Source: Butyrivibrio sp.
Lineage (GTDB): Bacteria > Bacillota > Clostridia > Lachnospirales > Lachnospiraceae
Reading direction: 5' to 3'
DNA: 64,000 nt
NCBI GenBank assembly: GCA_016291375.1
Contig: JAEEXE010000002.1
Coordinates: forward strand, 1-64,000
Position numbers and translations under genes: made by a program. Below the pieces are notes generated by a model. That model was not told the origin of the DNA. It was given only the letters and a program-made list of their open reading frames with translations, and did not search any database. Shown in pieces: positions 53,633 through 62,845 of this stretch. Positions within the stretch are counted from its first letter, which is position 1, and each line of letters opens with the position of its first letter.

Positions 53633-55096
53633 ATGAACAACTTACTACATGCATTTTACACTTCAAAACTAAATAAGTTCACGATAGCTCTTTTGACAAT
53701 CATCTTATCTTTTTCTTTTATTACCCAGAGTGTGTATGCCGATGAAAAAGAAAGTACCGGAGATTCCGGAAAGCTAATGGATGCTCCTGCAAGAAGAGAA
53801 CTTCCTATAGAGAGTAATCAGATCGAAAGCTGGCCGCAAGGCCCTGCGATCAATGCCAAATCGGCTATCGTTATGGAAGCTAAGACCGGGACTATATTAT
53901 ATGCCAAGAATATACATGAGCAGCTTTATCCCGCCAGCACCACCAAGATAATGACTTGTCTTCTCGCCGCGGAAAATGCCAATCTAAGCGATAAAATATC
54001 TTTTTCCAATGAGGCGGTTTTCAGCGTCCCCCATGACGGATCCAGTATCGGCATGGACGTTGGGCAGTCAATATCACTTGAGCAGGCGCTCTACGGAATC
54101 ATGGTCGGTAGTGCCAACGAGGTTGCAAATGCCGTGGCGGAACATATAAGCGGCAGTATAGGTGATTTTGTAAGTCTCATGAATCAGAGAGCCAAAGACC
54201 TTGGTTGTAACGATACACATTTTTCCAATACAAACGGTCTTCAGGCGGCTGACCATTACACCAGTGCTTATGACCTTGCCACCATTGCAAGACAGTTTTT
54301 TGATAACGAGCTTCTGTGTAAGGTTGCCAATACTCCCAGATATCACTTCACACCTACTGCTACACAGCCCGACGATTTTTATCTGAACAATAAGCACAAG
54401 CTTATAACAGGTGAGGTTCCATACGAGGGTATCATAGGTGGCAAGACAGGATATACGGATCTTGCACAGGAAACCCTTGTGACCTGCGCCGAGAAAAACG
54501 GTATGAAGCTTATCTGCGTTGTTTTCATGGAGGATTCTCCGGAGCAGTTTACTGATACAGTGACCTTGTTTGATTATGCCTTCAACAACTTCGGTACTGT
54601 AAACATCGCAGATAATGATTCAAGATACATGCCGGATGATTCTCTTTTCTTTGAGTCAGACAACGATGTATTTGGAAAGTCCGGAACAATACTGCGTCTT
54701 AATGATTCAGACAGTGTCGTGCTTCCAAAGACTGCTTCTATTGAAGATACCGAATACTCTGTATCCTATGAACTTACAGAAAAGGATAAAAAAGATGATC
54801 CATCCGCTGTAGCCAAAGTAATATATACATATAACGGCACTCCGGTGGGAAGAGCTCTTATATCCTACTCCGGGCCAAAGAACACTTCCAATGGTGAAGT
54901 TCATTCGGTTAAACCTATATTTATAAATATCAAGGTCCTTATGATAATTGCGGTACTGATAGTGATCATATCATTCTTCTTTGGTTCCACATCTATAAAG
55001 GCACCTTCAAACCGCAAGTATACTTCAAAGAGTGATCGAATCAGATATAGGAGAAGAAAGCGCGAATTTAATAAATGGCGCTCCAAGAAATTTTAA
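53633..55096 (+). CDS. D-alanyl-D-alanine carboxypeptidase (low-molecular-mass PBP)
   Basis: Trims the pentapeptide of peptidoglycan. The 487-residue exported protein has a signal peptide (FTIALLTIILSFSFITQSVYA), the SxxK site PASTTKIM (catalytic Ser), SxN as GSANEVANA and KTG as GGKTGYTD. A C-terminal beta domain and membrane helix (LMIIAVLIVIISFFF) with a basic tail anchor it. The ATG at 53633 has no ribosome site, in line with the promoter spacing. Confidence 0.93.
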   Translation: MNNLLHAFYTSKLNKFTIALLTIILSFSFITQSVYADEKESTGDSGKLMDAPARRELPIESNQIESWPQGPAINAKSAIVMEAKTGTILYAKNIHEQLYPASTTKIMTCLLAAENANLSDKISFSNEAVFSVPHDGSSIGMDVGQSISLEQALYGIMVGSANEVANAVAEHISGSIGDFVSLMNQRAKDLGCNDTHFSNTNGLQAADHYTSAYDLATIARQFFDNELLCKVANTPRYHFTPTATQPDDFYLNNKHKLITGEVPYEGIIGGKTGYTDLAQETLVTCAEKNGMKLICVVFMEDSPEQFTDTVTLFDYAFNNFGTVNIADNDSRYMPDDSLFFESDNDVFGKSGTILRLNDSDSVVLPKTASIEDTEYSVSYELTEKDKKDDPSAVAKVIYTYNGTPVGRALISYSGPKNTSNGEVHSVKPIFINIKVLMIIAVLIVIISFFFGSTSIKAPSNRKYTSKSDRIRYRRRKREFNKWRSKKF

Positions 55097-55116
55097 TAAC
55101 GATTATACTCATGATA

Positions 55117-55146
55117 AAAGCCATGATCATTACTGGTCATGGCTTT
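55117..55146. terminator. convergent terminator for the PBP and exonuclease genes
   Basis: Ten-bp arms AAAGCCATGA/TCATGGCTTT with T-rich flanks on both sides. The hairpin includes the last codons of the exonuclease gene. Confidence 0.8.
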
Positions 55147-56071
55147 GTCTTTTCTTTATTTTTCTCTGTTTGACCTTCATATCCTCAACATCTTCCGGGG
55201 AGATAAAGCGGCAGGTCTTAACTACAAAAAGCCTTCCGTTCTCAGCTTTTTTGATCCTGACTTTAGCTTTCATATAACCGTGCTTTTCGCAGTAGGCAAC
55301 CGCGTAGTAGTGCTTGCCGTTAGGTGTAAACCATTTTATCTTACGTCGGATATTCTTCTTGCAAAGATAGCACTTGGTGCTCATGATCTCCATATTCTCA
55401 AGAACATCTTCCTTGGTGTCAAACTCTCTTGAAATGTACTTCTCGTAGTTGTCAAAGATAATCTTGATCTCTTGCTTTTTGGTCTTGGGTGTTACATAAG
55501 TATCAAAAGAGACTTTGCTGAGTATCTTCTCTCCAAATCCTTTGAAAATCTCCGCCGTATATGTTGCATCTGCAAGTGCTCTGTGGAAAGGTATATCACT
55601 TCCGATTCCCAGATCCTCTACTGCAGATTCCAAAGATTTTCTGGTCTTGCCATCATCATAAGCAAGGCTGTAAAGCTTCTGCACATCATAGAAAGCAAGT
55701 GGTCTGTCTGATAAAAGAGGCATTCCGAAGAAATCCAGATTGCGCTGAAATTCGGTCAGATCAAGAGGCCCCCAGCTGCAAAACTTGGGGTCTTCACCGC
55801 ACCAGGCAAGGAAATCCGTAGCCGCTTCCTGAAAAGAAACGCCGTTTTCCAGATCCTCCATGGTCAGATGAATAAGTTTGCCCGTTATCTTGTGCATCTG
55901 CTTATGTATCTGAGGTTTGATAAGTCTGCTGAATTCGCCGACTTTTTCTCTTTTTTCATTAAGTTTAACCGCACCTATCTCGACTATTTCAAAAGAAAGA
56001 GTCTTACCGTTTTCGGTAACAGGTGCTTCACCCTGATTCCACTCAAGGTCAAAGATAATATAATTACTCAT
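55130..56071 (-). CDS. DEDDh 3'-5' exonuclease with C-terminal zinc ribbon
   Basis: A 313-residue protein with an N-terminal exonuclease fold: Exo I IFDLEWN (Asp/Glu), Exo II FCSWGPLDLTEFQRNL (Asp), Exo III HRALADATYTAE (His/Asp). After residue about 225 there is a domain with CYLCKKN and YCEKHGYMK, likely metal-binding, and a basic C-terminal tail (KVKQRKIKKRQ). DnaQ-like exonucleases trim DNA or RNA; the substrate is not clear. Ribosome site GGAAAAGGA lies close ahead of the ATG. Confidence 0.83.
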   Translation of the reverse strand: MSNYIIFDLEWNQGEAPVTENGKTLSFEIVEIGAVKLNEKREKVGEFSRLIKPQIHKQMHKITGKLIHLTMEDLENGVSFQEAATDFLAWCGEDPKFCSWGPLDLTEFQRNLDFFGMPLLSDRPLAFYDVQKLYSLAYDDGKTRKSLESAVEDLGIGSDIPFHRALADATYTAEIFKGFGEKILSKVSFDTYVTPKTKKQEIKIIFDNYEKYISREFDTKEDVLENMEIMSTKCYLCKKNIRRKIKWFTPNGKHYYAVAYCEKHGYMKAKVRIKKAENGRLFVVKTCRFISPEDVEDMKVKQRKIKKRQSHDQ

Positions 56072-56133
56072 TCCTTTTCCGCCTTATATTCTTATTAAAC
56101 TATAAGGGTGTGAAAAATATTTTGCAACAAGTA

Positions 56134-56162
56134 TTGACATTTTAGATTGTATGCAATATAAT
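56134..56162 (+). promoter_or_regulatory. consensus promoter of the glutathione peroxidase gene
   Basis: Exact TTGACA (56134-56139) and TATAAT (56157-56162) with a 17-bp spacer, the strongest promoter sequence seen in the window. Leader about 48 nt. Confidence 0.9.
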
Positions 56163-56216
56163 TTTACTAAATCAAGTTATTGTTTGTTTTTGTTTATATT
56201 CACGGAGGTATAGACC

Positions 56217-56759
56217 ATGAGTTTTTATGATTATTCAGTTACAGATACTAATGGAAACGAGGTTAAACTCGATTCATTTAAGGGCAAAGTTGTGCTTGTG
56301 GTAAACACTGCAACAGGCTGCGGCTTTACCCCTCACTACAAGGACATCGAGGAGATGTATGAGAAGTTCCATGACAGAGGGTTTGAGGTTCTTGATATTC
56401 CCTGCAACCAGTTTGCGGGTCAGACACCCGGAACCGATGAAGAGATTCATGAATTCTGTCAGCTTCATTACAACACTCAGTTTCCTCAGATGACCAAATC
56501 TGATGTAAACGGTGAGAATCAGCTTCCTTTATATCAGTATCTCAAGAGCCAGAAGGGCTTTGAAGGTTTCGGAAAAGGACCTGCTGCCCTTGCAATGAGC
56601 GTTATGCTCAAGAAGCTCGATAAGGATTACAAGAACAATCCTGATATAAAGTGGAATTTCACCAAGTTTGTTATTGATAGGAACGGCAACGTTGTTGCCC
56701 GTTTTGAGCCCACACACAAGATGGACGATGTGTCCGCATGCGTTGAAAAGCTCTTATAA
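56217..56759 (+). CDS. glutathione peroxidase family protein
   Basis: A 180-residue thiol peroxidase reducing hydroperoxides. The active site is NTATGCGFTPHYKDIEEMYEKF with Cys in place of selenocysteine; IPCNQFAGQTPGT holds the partner Gln, and KWNFTKFVIDRNGNVVARF the Trp/Asn. CGGAGGT lies seven bases upstream of the ATG. Its electrons probably come from thioredoxin, encoded about 4 kb away. Single-gene unit. Confidence 0.94.
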   Translation: MSFYDYSVTDTNGNEVKLDSFKGKVVLVVNTATGCGFTPHYKDIEEMYEKFHDRGFEVLDIPCNQFAGQTPGTDEEIHEFCQLHYNTQFPQMTKSDVNGENQLPLYQYLKSQKGFEGFGKGPAALAMSVMLKKLDKDYKNNPDIKWNFTKFVIDRNGNVVARFEPTHKMDDVSACVEKLL

Positions 56760-57569
56760 TCAGGCAAAGAGTTTTACTTTTATAAACAACCTGCCTTTCC
56801 TTGTTGTATTTGTGGTCCCCAGATAAATAAACTTCCCATGGCCTTTCACTGATACTCTTGCGCCGGATTTAAGATCATATCCTCCGCTGTAGGCAGTCTT
56901 TCCATCGATGAACACCGACTCGGACTCTATAAGCTTCTGAGCTTCAGACCTGGAAAGATGATAAACAAAGGCCAGTATTGCATCGATTCTTTCCGAAGCA
57001 ACGCTTCCACTTACCTCCTCATATCTGGGCTCCACATTGCAATCACTTGTATTTACCTTTTCACATTTCACTGAGGTATGTCTGATTCGTATCAGCTCCT
57101 TGCAGATCATTTCTGCAATGTCAGTTGTCGCGAACAGATATGCCTCTTTTTCTCCTATAAGGATATCTCCTATCTGATCTCTTTCAATCCCCAGATTCAT
57201 TACACTGCCCAGATAATCCCTGTGATTAAGATCATCTGCAAACTTGGCGTTCACAGGCCTTATGCGAACACAATTAAGAACTGTAGGTTCACTTTCCTCT
57301 GCCAAAAGAAAACTCTCTTCATCCAGGTACTCGGGTAGAAAACAGACCATTGCTCTCTCCGCATCTTTGGCTCCTCCATATACCACAAATCGCGCTCCGC
57401 AGTATACATTAGAGTTAGAAGATACTCCCTCACTTGCAAGTATCTGATAAAAGCATGCCAGCTCGGACACGGAGAGAAAATCCGTGTGAGTGACAAAATT
57501 ATTCATGTATGCTCTTGTTGCCAGGTCCTTTATTCTTCCTGCCAGAAAATCTCTTGTCTTTTCTTCCAA
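56760..57569 (-). CDS. YlmH-like S4-domain RNA-binding protein
   Basis: A 269-residue protein like YlmH: N-terminal nucleotide-like domain (RAYMNNFVTHTDFLSVSE; GARFVVYGGAKDAERAMVCFLPEY), a middle domain with FADDLNHRDYLGSVMNLGIERDQIGD, and a C-terminal S4 domain (SERIDAILAFVYHLSRSEAQ). YlmH binds stalled ribosomal tRNA complexes in rescue. The start is probably TTG at 57569 (GAGG eight bases upstream); an earlier GTG at 57593 lacks a site. It overlaps no neighbour; stop abuts the glutathione peroxidase gene. Confidence 0.85.
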   Translation of the reverse strand: MEEKTRDFLAGRIKDLATRAYMNNFVTHTDFLSVSELACFYQILASEGVSSNSNVYCGARFVVYGGAKDAERAMVCFLPEYLDEESFLLAEESEPTVLNCVRIRPVNAKFADDLNHRDYLGSVMNLGIERDQIGDILIGEKEAYLFATTDIAEMICKELIRIRHTSVKCEKVNTSDCNVEPRYEEVSGSVASERIDAILAFVYHLSRSEAQKLIESESVFIDGKTAYSGGYDLKSGARVSVKGHGKFIYLGTTNTTRKGRLFIKVKLFA

Positions 57570-57626
57570 ATCATTATCCTCATTACGCAGCACTGCGAGC
57601 AGTCCACAGACCGCCCGCAGAAAGAA

Positions 57627-58139
57627 TTATCCGCCTATTTTATTAAGCACTTCCCGAAAATTGAGCACTTTACCATTAAGCACCGCTTCCTTAAGTCTGT
57701 CTTCCTTGTCATAAGAAAGCTTTAGGGAAAAGAAATCGCTGCTCTCCTCAAGGAGTTTTAAAAAGATCTTATCCCCTTCCCAAAGGTTAAGCTTATACAT
57801 GTCACTTTTTGGTACCCATGAAAGCTCGCCTTCATCACACTCCTTTGGCTGAGCATCGGGTGCCTTCGCTGTAAACAATGACATAAGCTCATAGTCGCCC
57901 TTGTCTGAAATGAAAGTCACCACAGCTCTGTATCTTATCTCATCTAATGGAATATCAAACCCTGTTTCCTCATAGATTTCTCTTTTAATACAGTCCTCAG
58001 GACTTTCCTTTTCTTCAAAGTGGCCGCCTACTCCGATCCACTTGTCTTTATTTATATCATTTTTCTTGGAAATTCTGTGCATCATAAGATACTTATCGTC
58101 TTTTTCCAAGTAACAAAGTGTAGTTAAACACCTATCCAT
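57627..58139 (-). CDS. NUDIX hydrolase, MutT-like
   Basis: A 170-residue pyrophosphohydrolase. The Nudix box GGHFEEKESPEDCIKREIYEE has the Gly, Glu and REUXEE residues. The N-terminus RCLTTLCYLEKDDKYLMMHR resembles 8-oxo-dGTP diphosphatases. A GGGAG site precedes the ATG. Middle gene of the protease-NUDIX-ylmH run. Confidence 0.88.
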   Translation of the reverse strand: MDRCLTTLCYLEKDDKYLMMHRISKKNDINKDKWIGVGGHFEEKESPEDCIKREIYEETGFDIPLDEIRYRAVVTFISDKGDYELMSLFTAKAPDAQPKECDEGELSWVPKSDMYKLNLWEGDKIFLKLLEESSDFFSLKLSYDKEDRLKEAVLNGKVLNFREVLNKIGG

Positions 58140-58163
58140 AAAAAGCTCCCAGCCGTCATATTA

Positions 58164-60650
58164 TCAGTGCTTAAGTGCAGGAGTCCAGTAATCCTGTCCG
58201 AAAATGTCAGTAAAGCAATATGTTTCCAGCACTGTTCCGTCTCCTACGTAAACATTGCTAATCTGCATGTCAGACATCTTGCCCTTTACGACCATACGCT
58301 CTCCAAGGAGGTAACTGTCGCTGTACTCCTTGTCATAGTTATAGTAGTCGCAGACAAAATCAATGGTGTCTCCTTCTTCCAGTTCAGTCATATTCTTGGC
58401 GATAGTTTCAGTCTCGCCTTCCTTGTACTCTCTTACTGCACCGGCAACATAACCGTCCTCGTTCTGTGAGTCAAATACAAGAATGAGATTTGCCGCGTCT
58501 TCGTTGAGAAGACAAGGTACACGACCGGTTATCTGGTAGGAACTGCTATCTCCCTGAACATCCACTACATAGTAAGGTACCACCTGTCCGTCAATCGCAA
58601 GCCAGGTCTTATCATCCTGGGACTTAAGATTTCCCTTGTCATCAAACTCAAATACGTTATCCATTCCAAGGTCAATGTAACCCTCACCGTCATCATAGAA
58701 CATGTTAAGTTTAAGGTTCTCGATCTTGGACCAGTCACTTTCTGAAAGTGAGATAACATCTTCGCCGTTGTCATTATTGGTCCAGATAAGTGCCGCCGGA
58801 TCAAATCTGTTATTTGCTATATACTCTGCTGTCTTCTCAATATCAAGATCCCTTCCGAAGAAGTCTGTATTTGATGAAGAAAGCCCTGAAACACTGCTAA
58901 AATCACTTGAAAGGAATGTTGAAAGAAGCTGTGAAATAAGCTCTGCAGAGGATCCGCCGCCGGAAGATGGCATCTCTCCGAAAAGAGAAGGCATCGGACT
59001 CTGGGTTCCACCTGCTGCAACCTGTCCTGCGGTTCCAAGCTGTGCAAAGTTCTTGATACACTTCGCATAGTCTTCGCCCATTCCTATCGCTTGATAAGTG
59101 CTGAGCATATTATCCACCTTACTTGCTGTCTTGTAAGGGAAATAAATGGATAGACCATAGGAATTGGTCATGTTACTGCTTGTTCTGTTGTATTTGATAG
59201 CGTTTCTAAGTACTTCCGCAAGCTCTTTTGCTTCGTCTGTACCCATTCTGTTTGCAAAGTCTATAATGTCGATCTGGTCAATCCTTGACTGTGCAAATTC
59301 ACGTGTGCTGCTCCTTGCCTTGGAAACTGTCGCAAATTCATCTTTTTGAATGAGACTTGTTGTATCCTTTGCAAAGTCAGCAAGCTCTGAAGGAACGGTC
59401 TGTGACAATTCAGAAAGGTCCATAAGCGAAAGTGTTGTTTTCTGTCCGGGGCAAGTCTGTGCACAAGCAGCTGTATATGAATCAATAATATTCTTTCCTA
59501 TATCGAGAGTATCCATTGACGTGTTGCTGCCAAGGGCTGTAAGCCAATCTGTATAGTACCAGCCAACTCCCGGCTCTGTCTCTTCTGAGGCAATAAGGTA
59601 ATCTGCGTAGTTGGAAACTACAAGGGCATTTTCTACGGTAGCCATTAGGCAGGTATCAAATCCCACAAAGTCAAAGTTTACTCCGCCATCCTTAAGCGCT
59701 GTGTTGATTCCTGCAAGTGACATAGCTCCTGCGGAAGCAAAGCGCTCATCATATCCGTATCCGCCTGTTGATCCGCCGCCGTGATTCCAGAAAATAAGCT
59801 CATATCTGTCTGCGGGGAAGTTCTTTGCCGCCCACTTGATATATGCTGACAGAGTATCAGGCTTGGTCATAGGAAGATTTCCCACATTATCAACCAAAAG
59901 AGCCATCTTTCCGTCTTTTATCTGATAGATCTGGTTAGTGGAGCTTGAGACAACATTGTTCTGCCACTGTCTGCATCCACCTGTATAAACAAGGAGATTT
60001 ATGTTGTTGCCAAGGTTAGCCTTAAGCATCTCCTGAATGTCCTTGGTTGCCATTGCACCCCTTGACTCAAGGTCTGCTCCGCACATGTACATCATGATGG
60101 TAATGGTATCCTGTCCGTTACCCTTTATCGCTGTACGCTTTGCGCGGGCTTTGGGGTCCACATCCCTGTTGAGATTTCCTGTATTGGATTCTGCGCTCCA
60201 GGATGCCGAACTTACATTAGCTCCTGAGTATGATCCCATTCCGCCGCCAAAAAGCTGCGCAAGTGTTGAAAGTCCTGAACCTGTCTGAGTTGTGTCTCCG
60301 GGAACATTTGCTGTATTTGTTCCGGTCTGGGAATTGGTTCCCTGCTGCGAAGTAACAGTTCCCTGTGAAGGAATTGAACCGCCTGACGGAACACTTCCGC
60401 CTCCAAAGAGGGAGCTTATTCCTCCTCCGCCACCAAGCAGCAATACCAATATGATTATTATCATGAAAAGAGGACTTCTTCCGGAAGAACGTCTCATCCC
60501 TCCGTCATCACCTGATGAATGCTGTCCCTGAGAGTATCCGCCGCTCTGACCTACAGGGCCTGTTCCGAGACCTTCGCCTCTCTTGTGGACGCCGCTGCCT
60601 CCTTCAGTAATTTTCTTTTTTCTTCCAACGGGTCTGTTCTCGTTATCCAT
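58164..60650 (-). CDS. membrane-anchored clostripain-family (C11) protease
   Basis: An 828-residue protein. The cytoplasmic N-terminus is basic and Gly-rich (about 1-50), then a membrane helix (LFMIIIILVLLLGGG, about 57-71) and a Gly/Ser/Thr/Gln-rich linker. The outside clostripain domain starts at DTITIMMYMCGADLESRGAMATKDIQEM; LIFWNHGGGSTGGYG has the catalytic His and VGFDTCLMATVENA the Cys. A beta-rich C-terminal region follows. The start MDNENRP has GGAGG upstream. Confidence 0.88.
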   Translation of the reverse strand: MDNENRPVGRKKKITEGGSGVHKRGEGLGTGPVGQSGGYSQGQHSSGDDGGMRRSSGRSPLFMIIIILVLLLGGGGGISSLFGGGSVPSGGSIPSQGTVTSQQGTNSQTGTNTANVPGDTTQTGSGLSTLAQLFGGGMGSYSGANVSSASWSAESNTGNLNRDVDPKARAKRTAIKGNGQDTITIMMYMCGADLESRGAMATKDIQEMLKANLGNNINLLVYTGGCRQWQNNVVSSSTNQIYQIKDGKMALLVDNVGNLPMTKPDTLSAYIKWAAKNFPADRYELIFWNHGGGSTGGYGYDERFASAGAMSLAGINTALKDGGVNFDFVGFDTCLMATVENALVVSNYADYLIASEETEPGVGWYYTDWLTALGSNTSMDTLDIGKNIIDSYTAACAQTCPGQKTTLSLMDLSELSQTVPSELADFAKDTTSLIQKDEFATVSKARSSTREFAQSRIDQIDIIDFANRMGTDEAKELAEVLRNAIKYNRTSSNMTNSYGLSIYFPYKTASKVDNMLSTYQAIGMGEDYAKCIKNFAQLGTAGQVAAGGTQSPMPSLFGEMPSSGGGSSAELISQLLSTFLSSDFSSVSGLSSSNTDFFGRDLDIEKTAEYIANNRFDPAALIWTNNDNGEDVISLSESDWSKIENLKLNMFYDDGEGYIDLGMDNVFEFDDKGNLKSQDDKTWLAIDGQVVPYYVVDVQGDSSSYQITGRVPCLLNEDAANLILVFDSQNEDGYVAGAVREYKEGETETIAKNMTELEEGDTIDFVCDYYNYDKEYSDSYLLGERMVVKGKMSDMQISNVYVGDGTVLETYCFTDIFGQDYWTPALKH

Positions 60651-60747
60651 GTCATCCTCCAAAAAACAAAATCGCTTGTCGCGTTCATACACTATGACTG
60701 TAACAATACATATTACCGATTTCTTTTATATTATCACAAAACTGTGC

Positions 60748-60753
60748 TATATT
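60748..60753 (+). promoter_or_regulatory. extended -10 of the GlsB-like gene
   Basis: TATATT preceded by TGC (extended -10), with a weak TTTATA -35 at 17 bp. Divergent from the protease promoter. Confidence 0.4.
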
Positions 60754-60835
60754 TATCTATGAAATGACATGATTTGAGCTTATGCCATCTTGTCATTCAT
60801 ATATAAGCATCAGGTTAAGGAGGAAAACTATCACT

Positions 60836-61096
60836 ATGTTTGCAGTAGGAAGCTTTGTTACATCCATCATCATGGCTTTAATAATCGGTGGAATTGCAGG
60901 TTGGGCCGCAGGACAGATCATGAAGTCAAGCGGAAGCCTTGTGAGAAATATTATCCTTGGTATAGTCGGCGCATTTGTAGGAAACGTTGTTCTTGGTCTT
61001 ATCGGAATCCACGGATCCGGATTCATCGGTTCTATCATTGTTTCAACAATTGGCGCTTGCCTTGTGATCTTTCTTGGAAGATTTCTTACAAAATAA
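60836..61096 (+). CDS. GlsB/YeaQ/YmgE family membrane protein
   Basis: An 86-residue protein of three hydrophobic helices with the family motif GIAGWAAGQIMKSSG and IILGIVGAFVGN. AAGGAGG lies 12 bases upstream of the ATG. Function in the family is unclear, often stress-induced. Single-gene unit ending in a strong terminator. Confidence 0.88.
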   Translation: MFAVGSFVTSIIMALIIGGIAGWAAGQIMKSSGSLVRNIILGIVGAFVGNVVLGLIGIHGSGFIGSIIVSTIGACLVIFLGRFLTK

Positions 61097-61112
61097 TATT
61101 TGTGTATAATCT

Positions 61113-61153
61113 AAAACTGCTTATGTACACTAAGTGTACATAAGCAGTTTTTT
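61113..61153. terminator. terminator after the GlsB-like gene
   Basis: Perfect 17-bp arms AAAACTGCTTATGTACA and complement around a 5-base loop, with flanking T run. Also convergent to the ABC gene. Confidence 0.95.
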
Positions 61154-61196
61154 GTTTAGAAACTTTTTTGGTCTTACCGCGTTTGCAAGGCTCTTT

Positions 61197-62843
61197 TTAC
61201 ATCTCAAGCTTACCCGCGCAGATAAGTTTTCCGCTGCGGCGATCAAAAAGAAGAATATCATTTCCGTTTATGCTGATTTTCTCCTCCTGGCCTATCTTGT
61301 AGATAACTCCGCCAAAGATAACTCCGGTAAGAAGGTACTCACCAACACGAAGCTTAAGTGTAGACTCCATTCCTGTTGGCATCGCGCCGTAAACTGTTGT
61401 GTCGAGCTTTCCGTTTGGATCGATGTCTATTGCCTCCGGGCGAATTCCGATCACAAAATCTTCATCTGTTATCACAGGCTCATCCATGATGCTGTCATCT
61501 TCTTCCTCAACCTTCTGGATATGATACTTAAAGACTTCATCCTTGTTGCTCTTCTCAACAGCTCCTTTTTTCATAAGTCTCTGTCTCTCAAGCTCAAGTT
61601 TGTCCTCTGCTTCTTTTTCTCTTTGATCTCTCCAAGCTGACAGGTCTAGTTTGTCGTTTGGAATAAAGTTTGTCTTAATTCCGCCAAGGATATCCAGAGC
61701 TATGCTTCCGTCCGCCTGCTGACTTCCCTTTGCATCTACAAAATTCATGGACGGATTACCCACAAAGTCTGCTACAAAGAGATTTGAAGGTCTGTTATAT
61801 ACTTCCAGAGGTGCTGCATACTGCTGAAGAACTCCGTTATTTATAAGGCAGATCCTTGTCGCCAGTGTCATGGCTTCCATCTGATCATGTGTTACATATA
61901 CAAACGTGCTTCCTGTCTCGACATGTAGTCTTTGAAGCTCATATCTCATCTCAAGTCTAAGCTTTGCATCAAGGTTTGAAAGGGGCTCATCCATGAAAAG
62001 AACCTGAGGCTCGGGAGCAAGTGTACGGGCAATCGCAACTCTCTGCTGCTGTCCGCCTGAAAGCTCTGCAGGATATCTGTCCATGAACATTCCTATCTTA
62101 ACGATCCTTGAACAAGCGCGTACCCTTGAATCAATCTCTTCTTTTGAAAGCTTTCTGACTTCTTCTACTACCTGTCCGTTTTTTACTACTTCAAATTTAT
62201 CATTTAGCTCTTTTGAGTCCTTCTGATACTTGTCTTTTATTGAAGAAAGCTTTGCTTCGTACTCTGAGAGCTTGGATTTTGCTGCTGCAGCCGCATCCTG
62301 AGATGTGTGTATATTAAGCGCATAGAGCTCTTTTGCTGTATAGATTGAAAGGCTGTAGTTATCGATAAGTTTTACGTATGCTTTGTTTTCATCCAGCTTT
62401 CCGTTCTTATCTCTGCATTCCTCCACGATCTCTTTTACCTTATTACCATTCTGTAAAGCCCTGATAATATCCGCTGTCTGTTTAGCTTCAATGTCAATGA
62501 CCGGCATCTTCTCGTTGATGTTCTTAAGTCCGAATGCGATGTTCTCATAAACGGTCATGTTGGGCCAAAGTGCATAGTTCTGGAAAAGAAATCCCACTCT
62601 TCTCTTATTGGCAGGCACGTTGATTCCTGCGTTTGAGTCAAATACAACCTTGTCTCCTATTGTGATCCTACCTTCTGTTGGGGTCTCAAGACCTGCGATC
62701 ATCCTAAGGATGGTGGTCTTACCGCAACCTGAAGGGCCGAGTAATGTTATGAATGAGTTGTTTGGTATATTTAGACTTACGTTGTCTACGCCAAAGAATT
62801 TTCCCCAGCGTTTTGTTATATTCTCTAAAATGATCTCAGGCAT
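61197..62843 (-). CDS. ABC transporter ATPase with large insertions (MalK/FbpC type)
   Basis: A 548-residue ATPase of an importer. Walker A GPSGCGKTT (36-44), Q-loop FQNYALW (87-93), signature LSGGQQQR (261-268), Walker B VLFMDEP and H-loop VTHDQ are all intact. Between Q-loop and signature, residues about 114-232 form an extra 120-residue, Lys/Glu-rich helical insertion. A second charged insertion (about 395-455) lies in the C-terminal TOBE-like regulatory region, which ends with FVIGIRPEAIDI. Typical relatives have about 350-370 residues. It lies 2 nt after the permease. Confidence 0.87.
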   Translation of the reverse strand: MPEIILENITKRWGKFFGVDNVSLNIPNNSFITLLGPSGCGKTTILRMIAGLETPTEGRITIGDKVVFDSNAGINVPANKRRVGFLFQNYALWPNMTVYENIAFGLKNINEKMPVIDIEAKQTADIIRALQNGNKVKEIVEECRDKNGKLDENKAYVKLIDNYSLSIYTAKELYALNIHTSQDAAAAAKSKLSEYEAKLSSIKDKYQKDSKELNDKFEVVKNGQVVEEVRKLSKEEIDSRVRACSRIVKIGMFMDRYPAELSGGQQQRVAIARTLAPEPQVLFMDEPLSNLDAKLRLEMRYELQRLHVETGSTFVYVTHDQMEAMTLATRICLINNGVLQQYAAPLEVYNRPSNLFVADFVGNPSMNFVDAKGSQQADGSIALDILGGIKTNFIPNDKLDLSAWRDQREKEAEDKLELERQRLMKKGAVEKSNKDEVFKYHIQKVEEEDDSIMDEPVITDEDFVIGIRPEAIDIDPNGKLDTTVYGAMPTGMESTLKLRVGEYLLTGVIFGGVIYKIGQEEKISINGNDILLFDRRSGKLICAGKLEM

Positions 62844-62845
62844 GT

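Noticed and set aside
61197-62843. Gene fusion or frameshift as the source of the ATPase insertion
   Set aside because: The reading frame is continuous and the inserted part has the same composition and no stop codons, so a true insertion is more likely.
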